DNA of 64,000 nucleotides from contig NZ_JBHULZ010000004.1 in the NCBI RefSeq assembly GCF_042684705.1, forward strand, positions 62,001-126,000. The letters run 5' to 3'. Positions 25,449 through 33,060 of the stretch are shown piece after piece. A model generated the notes under the pieces. The model made no database searches and was not told the DNA's origin. It was given only the letters and a program-made list of their open reading frames with translations. This DNA comes from Mesonia sediminis (GTDB lineage: Bacteria; Bacteroidota; Bacteroidia; Flavobacteriales; Flavobacteriaceae). The number at the start of each line of letters is the position of its first letter. Position 1 is the stretch's first letter. The translations under genes were made by a program, and so were the position numbers.

Positions 25449-27416
25449 TTATTCTACATCCTCACCTAAAGACCACTCTAACTCAATGTCAGAATCTTTT
25501 GGTGAAACACGTATATATCCTTGCATTTCTTGATGAAGAGCAGAACAGAAATCTGTACAATAGAATGGCCATACTCCTACTTGTTTAGGTTCCCAAACCG
25601 AAGTTTTAGTTTGACCTGGCATAATTAACAACTCAGAGTTGTTTTGCCCTATAATTGCAAATCCGTGTGGTACATCAAAATCTTGCTCTAAGTTAGTGAT
25701 GTGGAAGTAAACTTTATCGCCTACTTTAATTCCTTCAATATTATCTGGCGAGAAGTGACTACGTATTGTTGTCATATATACGTGTACTACATTACCTTCA
25801 CGAACTACCTTAGTTTCGGCTTCGCTTTTTGCTGCAAATGGGTGTGTGTTCTCACTCAACTTATAAAATTTCTTTGAATTAGGCGCTACTTTATCTGCTT
25901 TAATAGCAGCAGCGTAGTGTGGCTCACCGTGAGTTGGGAAATCTAGCAGCAATTCCATTTTCTCTCCAGAAATATCATATAATTGCGCAGAGTGCTCTAA
26001 TTCTGGTCCAGTTGGTAAATAACGATCTTTAGTAATTTTGTTCATCGCAAACATATACTTGCCATCTGGCTCTCTTGAGTTACCTCCTGCAATTGTTAAG
26101 TGCCCTACAGAGTAATAAGTAGGTTTTCTATCAATAACTTCCCAAGTACCTAATTTCCATTTCACAACCTCAGAAGAGATAAAGAAAGTAGTGTAGGCAT
26201 TTCCTTTGTCATCAAATTCGGTATGAAGAGGTCCTAATCCTGCTTGCTCTACTTGTCCTGCCAATACATCTTCAAAACTTAAAATAGGAATACCGTAAGC
26301 TTCACCTTCAAACTTTTCATTTTTTATTGCCTCTTGCATTTTTTCAAAGGAGTGAACAGTTAAGTTAGCCGATAATTTACCATTACCTACAATGTACTTA
26401 CCATCTGGTGATACATCACAACCGTGAGGTGATTTAGGTGTTGGCAGCAAGTAAACCGCACCAGGAACTTCTGTAGGATCAATTACCCGTACCTCTTTTT
26501 TCATAGTTGAAGTAGCGGTATGAGAATTATGATCATACACGTTATGCGCATAATTCGAAGGCATCATTTTTCCTCCACCATTGTTAATGTACTCTTCAAT
26601 TTTTTTCCAGTTTACAGCTGCGATAAAATCCTTATCATTTTGCGAAGCGTTTACCTCTAATAAAGTGCTTGCTTCTTCTGTATTATAAGTTGTAAAGAAG
26701 AACCAACCGTGAGAATCGCCTCGACCTGGGTGAGAAAGATCGTAATTAAATCCTGGCATTAACAATTGGAATTTTATATCCATATGCCCAGTTTCTTTTT
26801 CAACTCCAATAAAAGACAAGGCTCCTTTAAATTTACCTTTATACTCTTTTATGCTGATATCTTGTTGCGGAACAGGAACAGAGAATCTAGTCCCGGCTAC
26901 TACATACTCAGTGTTTTCAGTTACAAAAGAAGAACTGTGATTCCCTGCACTATTCGGCACCTCAATAATTTCCACTGTTTCAAAAGTTTCTAAATCGATT
27001 CTCGCGATTCTAGGTGTGTTGTTTTCATTTATAAAAATCCAACGTCCGTCAGTTACCCCTTCAGTTTGTGAAATATCTGGGTGGTGCGAATCTCCCCAAG
27101 GGATAAAACCATGCGAGGTATTTAACATTGGCTTTGTTTCTTCTGAGTAGCCATAACCTGAAGTTGGAAATTGACTAAAAACAGGAATTTCTTTAAATAA
27201 TCTTCCCGAAGGCAAACCATAAACGGTTAAATTTCCGCTATATCCTCCAGATATAAATGCATAATACTCGTCCTGTTCTCCAGGTGCTACGTAAACTTTT
27301 TCTGCTGCGCTGCTATTTAAAGCACCTCCAGCACTACTTTTCTTGTTGACATTGTCACCACAACTCATCATCGCTGCGGCAGCTAAGAGCCCAATACCTA
27401 AGTTTAGAATTTTCAT
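25449..27416 (-). CDS. nosZ: nitrous oxide reductase, clade II, lipoprotein-type signal
   Basis: NosZ reduces N2O to N2 outside the inner membrane. The 655-residue protein has no twin-arginine signal. The N-terminus is Sec-type with a lipobox (AAAAMMSC, Cys 19), as expected for clade II. The beta-propeller carries the CuZ histidine motifs: DSHHPD (His 111-112), HPGRGDSHG, HNVYDHNSHT, SPHGCDVSPDGKY, LHTEFD, GHLTIAGG and HGEPHY. The C-terminal cupredoxin has the CuA ligands His 584, Cys 620, Cys 624, His 628 and Met 631 (CTDFCSALHQEM). All expected copper ligands appear present, so the enzyme should be active. It is preceded by a cytochrome c gene 17 nt upstream. Confidence 0.96.
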   Translation of the reverse strand: MKILNLGIGLLAAAAMMSCGDNVNKKSSAGGALNSSAAEKVYVAPGEQDEYYAFISGGYSGNLTVYGLPSGRLFKEIPVFSQFPTSGYGYSEETKPMLNTSHGFIPWGDSHHPDISQTEGVTDGRWIFINENNTPRIARIDLETFETVEIIEVPNSAGNHSSSFVTENTEYVVAGTRFSVPVPQQDISIKEYKGKFKGALSFIGVEKETGHMDIKFQLLMPGFNYDLSHPGRGDSHGWFFFTTYNTEEASTLLEVNASQNDKDFIAAVNWKKIEEYINNGGGKMMPSNYAHNVYDHNSHTATSTMKKEVRVIDPTEVPGAVYLLPTPKSPHGCDVSPDGKYIVGNGKLSANLTVHSFEKMQEAIKNEKFEGEAYGIPILSFEDVLAGQVEQAGLGPLHTEFDDKGNAYTTFFISSEVVKWKLGTWEVIDRKPTYYSVGHLTIAGGNSREPDGKYMFAMNKITKDRYLPTGPELEHSAQLYDISGEKMELLLDFPTHGEPHYAAAIKADKVAPNSKKFYKLSENTHPFAAKSEAETKVVREGNVVHVYMTTIRSHFSPDNIEGIKVGDKVYFHITNLEQDFDVPHGFAIIGQNNSELLIMPGQTKTSVWEPKQVGVWPFYCTDFCSALHQEMQGYIRVSPKDSDIELEWSLGEDVE

Positions 27417-27433
27417 GTTTATTTATTTTTGGT

Positions 27434-27940
27434 TTATAGTGTTCTAAAATACTCCAAGACTTGTCTCGCTTCTTCCTCGGTTAAGCCTTGATTAGCCATT
27501 GGTGATCCATTAAATTCTATCAATAAATCTTTAGCCAAAGGATCTTCTCTCACCATTCGTTCTGGCGCCAAAATCATATTCATCACCCATTCTGGAGATC
27601 TACGCTCTAAAATTCCCTTAGGTGCGGGCCCTATAAAACGCTTATCAACTTTATGGCAAGCTGTACACATTTTCTCATATACTTCTTTCCCTTTGGCTGC
27701 CATAGCTTGATCTATATCTGCAGGTAAATCAACACTGGTGATAGGACCTACCCCTTTGTTATCTAAATCTACACGTTTAGAAGCTGGAACCTTATCGGCT
27801 TTTTTCTCCTTTTTTACTGGTTCAGCTTGATTTAAAGTAATTTTCTCCTTTTTCTCTTCTTTCTTGTTGTCTCCTCCACAGCTTACTAGTATTCCTGCAA
27901 AAGCTAACATAAGAACGCTTAATTTTAAATAGTTTTTCAT
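27434..27940 (-). CDS. monohaem cytochrome c lipoprotein of the nos operon
   Basis: The 168-residue lipoprotein (signal ending LAFAGILVSC) has a Lys-rich linker. A class I cytochrome c domain follows, with the haem site CTACHK near residue 93 and a likely axial Met in GSPMANQGLTEEEA. It is the first gene of the nos unit, 17 nt before nosZ. Being membrane-tethered, it is the best candidate for direct electron donor to NosZ, which would replace NosR/NosC proteins that are absent here; this role is inference. Confidence 0.88.
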   Translation of the reverse strand: MKNYLKLSVLMLAFAGILVSCGGDNKKEEKKEKITLNQAEPVKKEKKADKVPASKRVDLDNKGVGPITSVDLPADIDQAMAAKGKEVYEKMCTACHKVDKRFIGPAPKGILERRSPEWVMNMILAPERMVREDPLAKDLLIEFNGSPMANQGLTEEEARQVLEYFRTL

Positions 27941-27971
27941 TGTTACTGATTTTTCGGTTATTAAATCGAAA

Positions 27972-27979
27972 CAAAGATA
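27972..27979 (-). promoter_or_regulatory. -7 element of the nos operon promoter
   Basis: The plus-strand CAAAGATA reads TATCTTTG on the minus strand, 32 nt before the cytochrome c start codon. No TTTG -33 element is present at the usual distance, which is what one expects for an activator-dependent promoter. Confidence 0.6.
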
Positions 27980-28001
27980 AGGGAGTATAGATTTTTAAAA
28001 T

Positions 28002-28015
28002 ATGACTAATATCAT
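28002..28015. promoter_or_regulatory. candidate Crp/Fnr-type site before the nos operon
   Basis: ATGAC-TAAT-ATCAT is an imperfect inverted repeat (four paired bases each side) with the spacing of Crp/Fnr-family boxes. Its centre is about 42 nt upstream of the start point predicted from the nos -7 element, the class II activator position. The match to the TTGAT-N4-ATCAA consensus is partial. Confidence 0.35.
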
Positions 28016-28020
28016 TAAAA

Positions 28021-28035
28021 AAGACTTTTTTGTCC
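28021..28035. promoter_or_regulatory. candidate Rrf2 operator before its own gene (AAGAC-N6-GTCC)
   Basis: AAGACTTTTTTGTCC overlaps the -33 TTTG (28029-28032) of the rrf2 promoter. The same pattern in reverse orientation lies before ric (28532-28546). This arrangement suggests autoregulation. Confidence 0.5.
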
Positions 28036-28056
28036 TGATCATGTACTCTATCTTTG
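28029..28056 (+). promoter_or_regulatory. leaderless promoter of the Rrf2 regulator gene
   Basis: TTTG (28029-28032) and TATCTTTG (28049-28056) are separated by 16 nt. The ATG begins 5 nt after the -7 element, leaving no room for a ribosome binding site. Confidence 0.65.
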
Positions 28057-28060
28057 CAGT

Positions 28061-28513
28061 ATGATTAATAAAAGTGGTATTTTTTCTAAATCTTGTTCGC
28101 ACGCTTTAAAAGCTGCAACTTATGTAGGTCAAAAAGGACTGGAAAATAAAGCAGTTAAACTTAAAGATATAGCTGAAGAAATTAATAGTCCTCTAGCCTT
28201 TACAGCCAAAATTTTACAGAAATTGGTTAAAGCAAACATTATTGAAAGTAACAGAGGGGCCAAAGGTGGTTTTTTTGTTACCCCAGTGAATCTTAAAAAA
28301 GTAGTTTTAAAAGATATTGTTTTTGCTATTGACGGAGAAGGTTCTTATAACGGTTGTGCTTTAGGATTTGAAAAATGTAGTGCATCAAAACCCTGCGCTC
28401 TGCATTTTCAAATTTTACCTATCCGAGAAAAATTAAAGGAAACCTTAGTAAGCACAACCTTGGAAGATTTAGCTAGAGCAGTTGATGAAAACACTACTTT
28501 TTTAAAAGAATAA
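28061..28513 (+). CDS. Rrf2-family regulator with three cluster-type cysteines (NsrR/IscR-like)
   Basis: The 150-residue DNA-binding protein has a winged helix (residues about 9-75; LKDIAEEINSPLAFTAKILQKLVKANII and the wing RGAKGGFF). Three Cys at 99, 106 and 112 in NGCALGFEKCSASKPC would hold an iron-sulfur cluster. Cluster-containing Rrf2 proteins sense nitric oxide (NsrR) or cluster status (IscR). The position between the nos operon and ric, and a shared AAGAC-N6-GTCC motif before its own gene and ric, favour nitric oxide sensing. That choice is inference. The promoter appears leaderless. Confidence 0.88.
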   Translation: MINKSGIFSKSCSHALKAATYVGQKGLENKAVKLKDIAEEINSPLAFTAKILQKLVKANIIESNRGAKGGFFVTPVNLKKVVLKDIVFAIDGEGSYNGCALGFEKCSASKPCALHFQILPIREKLKETLVSTTLEDLARAVDENTTFLKE

Positions 28514-28531
28514 AAAATTTATATCTAAATC

Positions 28532-28546
28532 GGACATTCTTGTCTT
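28532..28546. promoter_or_regulatory. candidate Rrf2 operator before ric
   Basis: GGACATTCTTGTCTT is the reverse orientation of AAGAC-N6-GTCC, the motif also found before the Rrf2 gene at 28021-28035. It lies 12 nt before the ric start codon. Confidence 0.5.
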
Positions 28547-28558
28547 AATTAATGCGTT

Positions 28559-29290
28559 ATGGAGAATATATTGAATAAACAAATTGGAGAGCTAGTAGCT
28601 CAAGACTACCGAACTGCAGCTATTTTTAATGCATACGGAATTGATTTTTGCTGTCGCGGAAATCGAAAAGTGAATGATGTTTGTGATCTAAAAAAAATAA
28701 ACAAGCAACAATTGGAGAATCAATTACAGCATGTTTTCACCGAAAAAACAACAGGCGAACCAGATTTTAGAGCTTGGCCTCTGGATTTATTAGCCGATTA
28801 TATCGAGAAAACACATCATCGCTATGTAAGTGAAAAAAGTCCTGTCTTGCAACAATTCTTAACCAAGTTATGCAAAGTACATGGCGAAAGACATCCGGAG
28901 TTATTTACCATTCACGATGCTTTTAATGCCTTAGCCAAAGAATTGGCTTCGCATATGAAAAAAGAAGAATTAATACTCTTCCCGTTTATCAGAAAAATGA
29001 TCAACCATAAACTTACTCATCAACCGCTAGAAAGGCCGCATTTTGGCAGTGTTGAAAATCCTATTAACATGATGGAACATGAGCATACCGAAGCCGGCGA
29101 ATTACTGCAGGTTATAGAAAAAAACACAAATAGCTACGCCCCCCCAGCCGATGCTTGTAATACTTACCGCGTGACCTTTGCGATGCTAAAAGAATTTGAA
29201 GAGGATTTACACAAACATATACACCTCGAAAATAATATCTTGTTTCCTAAAGCAATCGCTTTAGAAAAAGAGCAAGATGTTGCTGTTTAA
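28559..29290 (+). CDS. ric: iron-sulfur cluster repair di-iron protein (Ric/ScdA/YtfE)
   Basis: The 243-residue cytoplasmic protein has the N-terminal ScdA domain with FNAYGIDFCCRGNRKV (vicinal Cys near residues 30-31). A hemerythrin-like four-helix domain follows, with its His/Glu ligands: KTHHRY, VHGERH, HMKKEE, MMEHEHTEAGE and HKHIHLENNILFP. Ric repairs iron-sulfur clusters damaged by nitric oxide or oxidative stress. It lies 45 nt after the Rrf2 gene with a copy of the candidate operator in between, and it ends in the hairpin at 29308-29339. Confidence 0.94.
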   Translation: MENILNKQIGELVAQDYRTAAIFNAYGIDFCCRGNRKVNDVCDLKKINKQQLENQLQHVFTEKTTGEPDFRAWPLDLLADYIEKTHHRYVSEKSPVLQQFLTKLCKVHGERHPELFTIHDAFNALAKELASHMKKEELILFPFIRKMINHKLTHQPLERPHFGSVENPINMMEHEHTEAGELLQVIEKNTNSYAPPADACNTYRVTFAMLKEFEEDLHKHIHLENNILFPKAIALEKEQDVAV

Positions 29291-29307
29291 TTTTACTTTT
29301 TTTCAAC

Positions 29308-29339
29308 AGAAACGCTCGGGTGTACACCCGAGCGTTTCT
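29308..29339. terminator. bidirectional terminator between ric and the DUF2383 gene
   Basis: A perfect self-complementary 32-nt sequence lies between two convergent genes, with 16-nt arms starting AGAAACGCTCGGGTGT. A T-rich tail follows the right arm (TAGTTTATTTT), and A/T-rich sequence lies on the left. Confidence 0.85.
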
Positions 29340-29357
29340 AGTTTATTTTAATACCTA

Positions 29358-29804
29358 TTATGAAATAACTTCCCAGTTCGAAGCACTTTGTTTCGCTTGC
29401 GCAATTTGTTGTCTTTGATTTCTTAGAATATCTTTTGTAGTACCCGGTAAAGTAGACTCCGCTAAAATTTCATCATAATCTTCAAGAGCAGCTTCTTCCC
29501 CTCGTTGTACTTCTTTCATAACGGTTTCATTCTCATTTCCTGAAAAAGCAGTTTTAACATCCATCCACGTTCGGTGTAAAGAGCCCTTTGCACTTCCTCC
29601 TTTATCTGGCTCTTGATCAAAAGCTCTAATTTCTTGCTTAATCTCGTGACCAAAATTATAGCGTTGTTGCGCTTGCTCTTGTAAAAACGACTTCATCTTC
29701 GCATCTTTAACGTTATCTGCCGCTTCTTTATAACCTTTTTCGGCATCATAGGTTTTTTCTAGTAGTTGGTTTAATTTGTCTGCGACTTCTTTTCTAAATT
29801 CCAT
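29358..29804 (-). CDS. PA2169-like four-helix-bundle protein (DUF2383)
   Basis: The protein has about 148 residues and is entirely alpha-helical with a ferritin-like Glu/His pattern. Visible blocks are KLNQLLEKTYDAEKGYKEAAD, FLQEQAQQRYNFGHEIKQEI and EVQRGEEAALEDYDEIL, as in the PA2169/DUF2383 family. Members are often stress-induced, and metal binding has been suggested; no activity is established. ATG 29804 (MEFRKEVADKL) is preferred because the longer frame adds an unusual Trp/Lys-rich segment absent from the family. Confidence 0.82.
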   Translation of the reverse strand: MEFRKEVADKLNQLLEKTYDAEKGYKEAADNVKDAKMKSFLQEQAQQRYNFGHEIKQEIRAFDQEPDKGGSAKGSLHRTWMDVKTAFSGNENETVMKEVQRGEEAALEDYDEILAESTLPGTTKDILRNQRQQIAQAKQSASNWEVIS

Positions 29805-29974
29805 AGTTTTAAGTTTTTTAATTTCCTCTAATTTACGACACCAAAGCCATTTAAAGCGCTGTATTAACACAGGCTTATTATGCCATTAACTAAGATTAAC
29901 GTTAGCCTTATAGCCCTTAAAATAATTTTAAGATTTCATCAACTTAAACCAAATATCTTACTACATTTTATTTT

Positions 29975-30439
29975 TCAATCTTTTTCTAAAAGCCTAGTTT
30001 TTACAATACTATCCTGTAATGCTTTTAGATTTTTAGTATTTATAATAAGTAAATGCTTGCTTCCCTTAAATTTTATACCCAAACCTAACCCTGGCTTATT
30101 ACAAAAAAATATGTTCCCCTGGTAATCCGATTTCCAGCCAATACCATACCACCAAGGTATTTTCCTAACACAAAATTCATTTACATCAACTCCTGTCAAA
30201 TCAATCTTTTTACGAATTATTCCTAGGCCAAAAACGATTAAAATAGCATTTTGCTCAACACGGATGAGCATTCTATAAAACAAGGCAAGCATTAAACTGA
30301 TGAGTCCTAACGCAATAAGGAGTCCCAAAGGGTTTTCTCCTCTTGCACTAATACTAATTGCTCCCAAAAGACTTAGTAGCCATAAAATAATGAGTAATAA
30401 ATTTAAAAATTTAGGGTATTGTTTTTCCTCGTAAACCAT
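29975..30439 (-). CDS. two-helix membrane protein with PH-like domain
   Basis: The 154-residue protein has two N-terminal transmembrane helices (residues about 11-29 and 39-58). A cytoplasmic beta-rich tail follows (VEQNAILIVFGLGIIRKKIDL through LLIINTKNLKALQDSI), resembling bacterial PH-like domains. No catalytic motif is seen. The family is unnamed to me and the role is unknown. It stands alone between the DUF2383 gene and the 2-oxoacid dehydrogenase terminator. Confidence 0.65.
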   Translation of the reverse strand: MVYEEKQYPKFLNLLLIILWLLSLLGAISISARGENPLGLLIALGLISLMLALFYRMLIRVEQNAILIVFGLGIIRKKIDLTGVDVNEFCVRKIPWWYGIGWKSDYQGNIFFCNKPGLGLGIKFKGSKHLLIINTKNLKALQDSIVKTRLLEKD

Positions 30440-30450
30440 CGCAAAAAATA

Positions 30451-30484
30451 AAAAGCCAGCTTGAAACCTTTCAGGCTGACTTTT
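30451..30484 (-). terminator. terminator after the E1 gene
   Basis: On the minus strand two 16-nt arms pair with one wobble and one mismatch (AAAAGTCAGCCTGAAA with TTTCAAGCTGGCTTTT) and are followed by TATTTTTTG. It is 22 nt past the E1 stop codon. Confidence 0.8.
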
Positions 30485-30505
30485 ACATTAAAATCACCAA
30501 TTTGG

Positions 30506-32608
30506 TTAATAATTTAATAAAGATTGAATTTTAGATTTCACTTTCTCTGTAGAAGGAATCATAGTTTCTTCTAACGTTGAGTTTAAAGGTATCGCAGGCA
30601 TATTTTCTGAGCCTATCGTCATTACTGGAGCATCTAAAGATTTGAAACATTTTTCTTGTATTTTTCCCGATAAAGCTCTTGCAAAAGTATTGTCGGACGG
30701 CTCTTCGGTTACAACTAAACATTTGCCGCATTTCTTTACGGATTTCATTATCGTCTCCTCATCAAGTGGATGTAAAGTTCGTAAATCTACCACTTCAATT
30801 TGATCTTGTAGACCTAATTCCGCGGAAGCGTTCACGGCCCAATGCACGCCCATCCCATAAGTAATAATACTCAAGGTCTCTTTGTCTTCTTGCTTCCAGA
30901 TTTCTTGTAAAATCCAAGCTTTTCCAAATGGCAACACATAGTCTTCACTCGGCTCTATAGAGGTTGCCCCCTTGGTTCCCGGCACTTTGCTCCAGTACAA
31001 TCCTTTGTGTTCAAAAATTACTACCGGATTTGGGTCGTAATAAGCGGCTTTCATCAATCCTTTTAAATCGGCTCCGTTACTAGGATAAGCTATTTTTACA
31101 CCTCTAATATTACTTACCACACTTTCTACCGAAGAAGAGTGATAAGGACCACCGCTACCGTATGCGCCAATAGGCACTCGCAACACCATAGATACTGGCC
31201 ACTTGCCATTAGACAAAAAGCAGCTTCGACTTACTTCTGTAAACAGTTGGTTTAATCCTGGCCAGATATAATCGGCAAATTGTACCTCAACAATTGGTTT
31301 CAAGCCAACCGCAGACATACCTACGGTAGACCCTATTATAAAAGCCTCTTGTATTGGGGTGTTGAACACGCGGTTATCTCCAAACTTTTGCGCTAAGGTG
31401 GCAGCTTCTCTAAACACACCTCCTAATCTGCCGCCAACATCTTGCCCGTATAGCAAGCATTCTTTATGCTTCTTCATCAGCTCTTCAATAGCAAAAAGAG
31501 CACAATCAACCATCACCACCTTATCTGCGCCTTCTGGTGAACGCTCTCCTTTTTCTTCGGTAATCGGTGTTGGTGCAAAATCATGCGTAAATAAATCTTC
31601 TGGCTTAGGATCTTCTGCTTGTAGTGCTTCTTGGTAATGTTCTTTTACTTTTACGCGTGCCAGAGCTTCTATGGCTTCGATTTCATCTTCCGTAAAGTTA
31701 TTTTCCGCGAGGTATTCTTTCATTTTAGGATACGGGTCGCGTGTTTTTGCCTCCTCTAAATCATCACGATAAAACTCCATACGCACCCCCGAAGTATGGT
31801 GATTTAGCAAAGGTACTTTGGCATGAATCAATATGGGTCTTCTTTCTTTACGGATGGTTTTTAGTGCATTTTGAACCGTGGTATAGCTTTCTTCAAAATT
31901 GGTACCGTCAATCGAGAAGGCTTCTAAACCTTTGAAACCTTGTGCATACTCAGCGGCGTTTTGGGCTCTTGTTTCAGCCTCATTGGCCGAGATATCCCAA
32001 CCATTATCTTGAACCAAATACAAAATAGGTAGTTTTTTAAGAACAGCCATTTGTAAGGCCTCGGCAACCTCTCCTTCTGTAACAGAAGCATCCCCTAAAG
32101 AGCACACCACGACCGGTTTTTCTCCGTTTACCAAAGCTTCCTCTTGTCCCATTTGCTTATAGAAAGCATACTTTTCATCTTCGGTAAACAAATCGCCACC
32201 TTCACGATAATGCATCCCTAGAGCTACACCAGTTGCGGGAATGGCTTGCATTCCTGTAGCTGAACTTTGATGCGGGATCTTAGGTTTATCGGCATCTTTT
32301 AAACTGGGATGCGAATAATAAGTGCGGCCGCCAGAAAACGGATCATCCTTTTTTGCTAGTACTTGAAGCATTAGATCTTTAGGCTGCATACCTATAGATA
32401 GCAAAATAGAGTCGTCTCTATAATAGGGAAACACGTAATCTTGCGGTAGCAGTTGCATACCTACAGCAATTTGAATCACTTCATGTCCACGAGAAGTGGC
32501 ATGCACATATTTAGATACGGTTTTAAAATTCTCTTCGTATAACTCTGTTAAGGCTTTCGCGGTACACAGGTTAGAGAAGGCTTTTTTTAGTATATCTTTT
32601 TTAATCAT
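30506..32608 (-). CDS. 2-oxoacid dehydrogenase E1, fused alpha-beta subunits
   Basis: The 700-residue thiamine-diphosphate enzyme joins E1-alpha (about 1-330) and E1-beta (about 350-700). The alpha half has the TPP motif GDASVTEGEVAEALQMAVL ending in VQDNGWDIS, plus the regulatory-loop-like HHTSGVRMEFYRDD. The beta half has YGQDVGGRLGGVF, NTPIQEAFIIGSTVGMS and EVQFADYIWP. The sequence resembles branched-chain (2-oxoisovalerate) dehydrogenase and related Bacteroidota enzymes, which make acyl-CoA from branched-chain keto acids. With the E2 gene upstream it forms one unit. An E3 gene is not adjacent. Substrate is inferred, not shown. Confidence 0.9.
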   Translation of the reverse strand: MIKKDILKKAFSNLCTAKALTELYEENFKTVSKYVHATSRGHEVIQIAVGMQLLPQDYVFPYYRDDSILLSIGMQPKDLMLQVLAKKDDPFSGGRTYYSHPSLKDADKPKIPHQSSATGMQAIPATGVALGMHYREGGDLFTEDEKYAFYKQMGQEEALVNGEKPVVVCSLGDASVTEGEVAEALQMAVLKKLPILYLVQDNGWDISANEAETRAQNAAEYAQGFKGLEAFSIDGTNFEESYTTVQNALKTIRKERRPILIHAKVPLLNHHTSGVRMEFYRDDLEEAKTRDPYPKMKEYLAENNFTEDEIEAIEALARVKVKEHYQEALQAEDPKPEDLFTHDFAPTPITEEKGERSPEGADKVVMVDCALFAIEELMKKHKECLLYGQDVGGRLGGVFREAATLAQKFGDNRVFNTPIQEAFIIGSTVGMSAVGLKPIVEVQFADYIWPGLNQLFTEVSRSCFLSNGKWPVSMVLRVPIGAYGSGGPYHSSSVESVVSNIRGVKIAYPSNGADLKGLMKAAYYDPNPVVIFEHKGLYWSKVPGTKGATSIEPSEDYVLPFGKAWILQEIWKQEDKETLSIITYGMGVHWAVNASAELGLQDQIEVVDLRTLHPLDEETIMKSVKKCGKCLVVTEEPSDNTFARALSGKIQEKCFKSLDAPVMTIGSENMPAIPLNSTLEETMIPSTEKVKSKIQSLLNY

Positions 32609-32658
32609 TTTTTATTTTTTTAGAATCACGAAACAAGACGCTTTGAACCACGACTATT

Positions 32659-33024
32659 TCAGTTAATAGAATCAAGACTGTCAATAAAATTCGAGATTTT
32701 ACTTTGTAATTTTTGTACTTTACTCTCTAAATTCAAATAACTTTCTTCTGAAAGAAAATTTTGACGATAACAAACTGCCAATTGGGTTTCCCATTCATAG
32801 GCAGAACCTAAGCTATCTTCTAAATATTTTACAAAATGTTTATCAGTTCGTTTACTGGAACCTTCCGAGATATTAGAAGCAATAGATACAGAACAACGAT
32901 TCATTTGCGTTCTCAATCCATATCTCTCATAATCTGGTAAAGTGGCCGTAAAGAGATAGTTCTCATCTATTAACTCCACCGCTTCTTTCCAGATTTGTAA
33001 TTTTTTAAAATTATGTCTTCGCAT
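32659..33024 (-). CDS. four-helix bundle protein (23S rRNA intervening-sequence family)
   Basis: The 121-residue all-helical protein shows the family signatures: HNFKKLQIWKEAVELID at the start, LRTQMNRCSVSIASNISEGSS in the middle, and FVKYLEDSLGSAYEWETQL after it. Relatives were first found as intervening-sequence ORFs inside 23S rRNA genes and also as stand-alone genes; Avd of diversity-generating retroelements is a distant relative. No reverse transcriptase or template repeat is present here. The gene is inserted between E1 and E2 on the same strand. ATG 33024 is chosen over the TTG one codon upstream. Confidence 0.85.
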   Translation of the reverse strand: MRRHNFKKLQIWKEAVELIDENYLFTATLPDYERYGLRTQMNRCSVSIASNISEGSSKRTDKHFVKYLEDSLGSAYEWETQLAVCYRQNFLSEESYLNLESKVQKLQSKISNFIDSLDSIN

Positions 33025-33060
33025 CAAATTTTATTTAGTCCTGTTACAAAATGTCCTGCA

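Noticed and set aside
32659..33024. Diversity-generating retroelement accessory gene (Avd-like)
   Set aside because: The fold family is related, but no reverse transcriptase, template repeat or variable repeat is present in the window.
32609..33060. Inverted repeats around the four-helix-bundle gene between E1 and E2
   Set aside because: The best match (GAAACAAGACG against GTAACAGGACT) is only 8 of 11 and not placed symmetrically; too weak to call.
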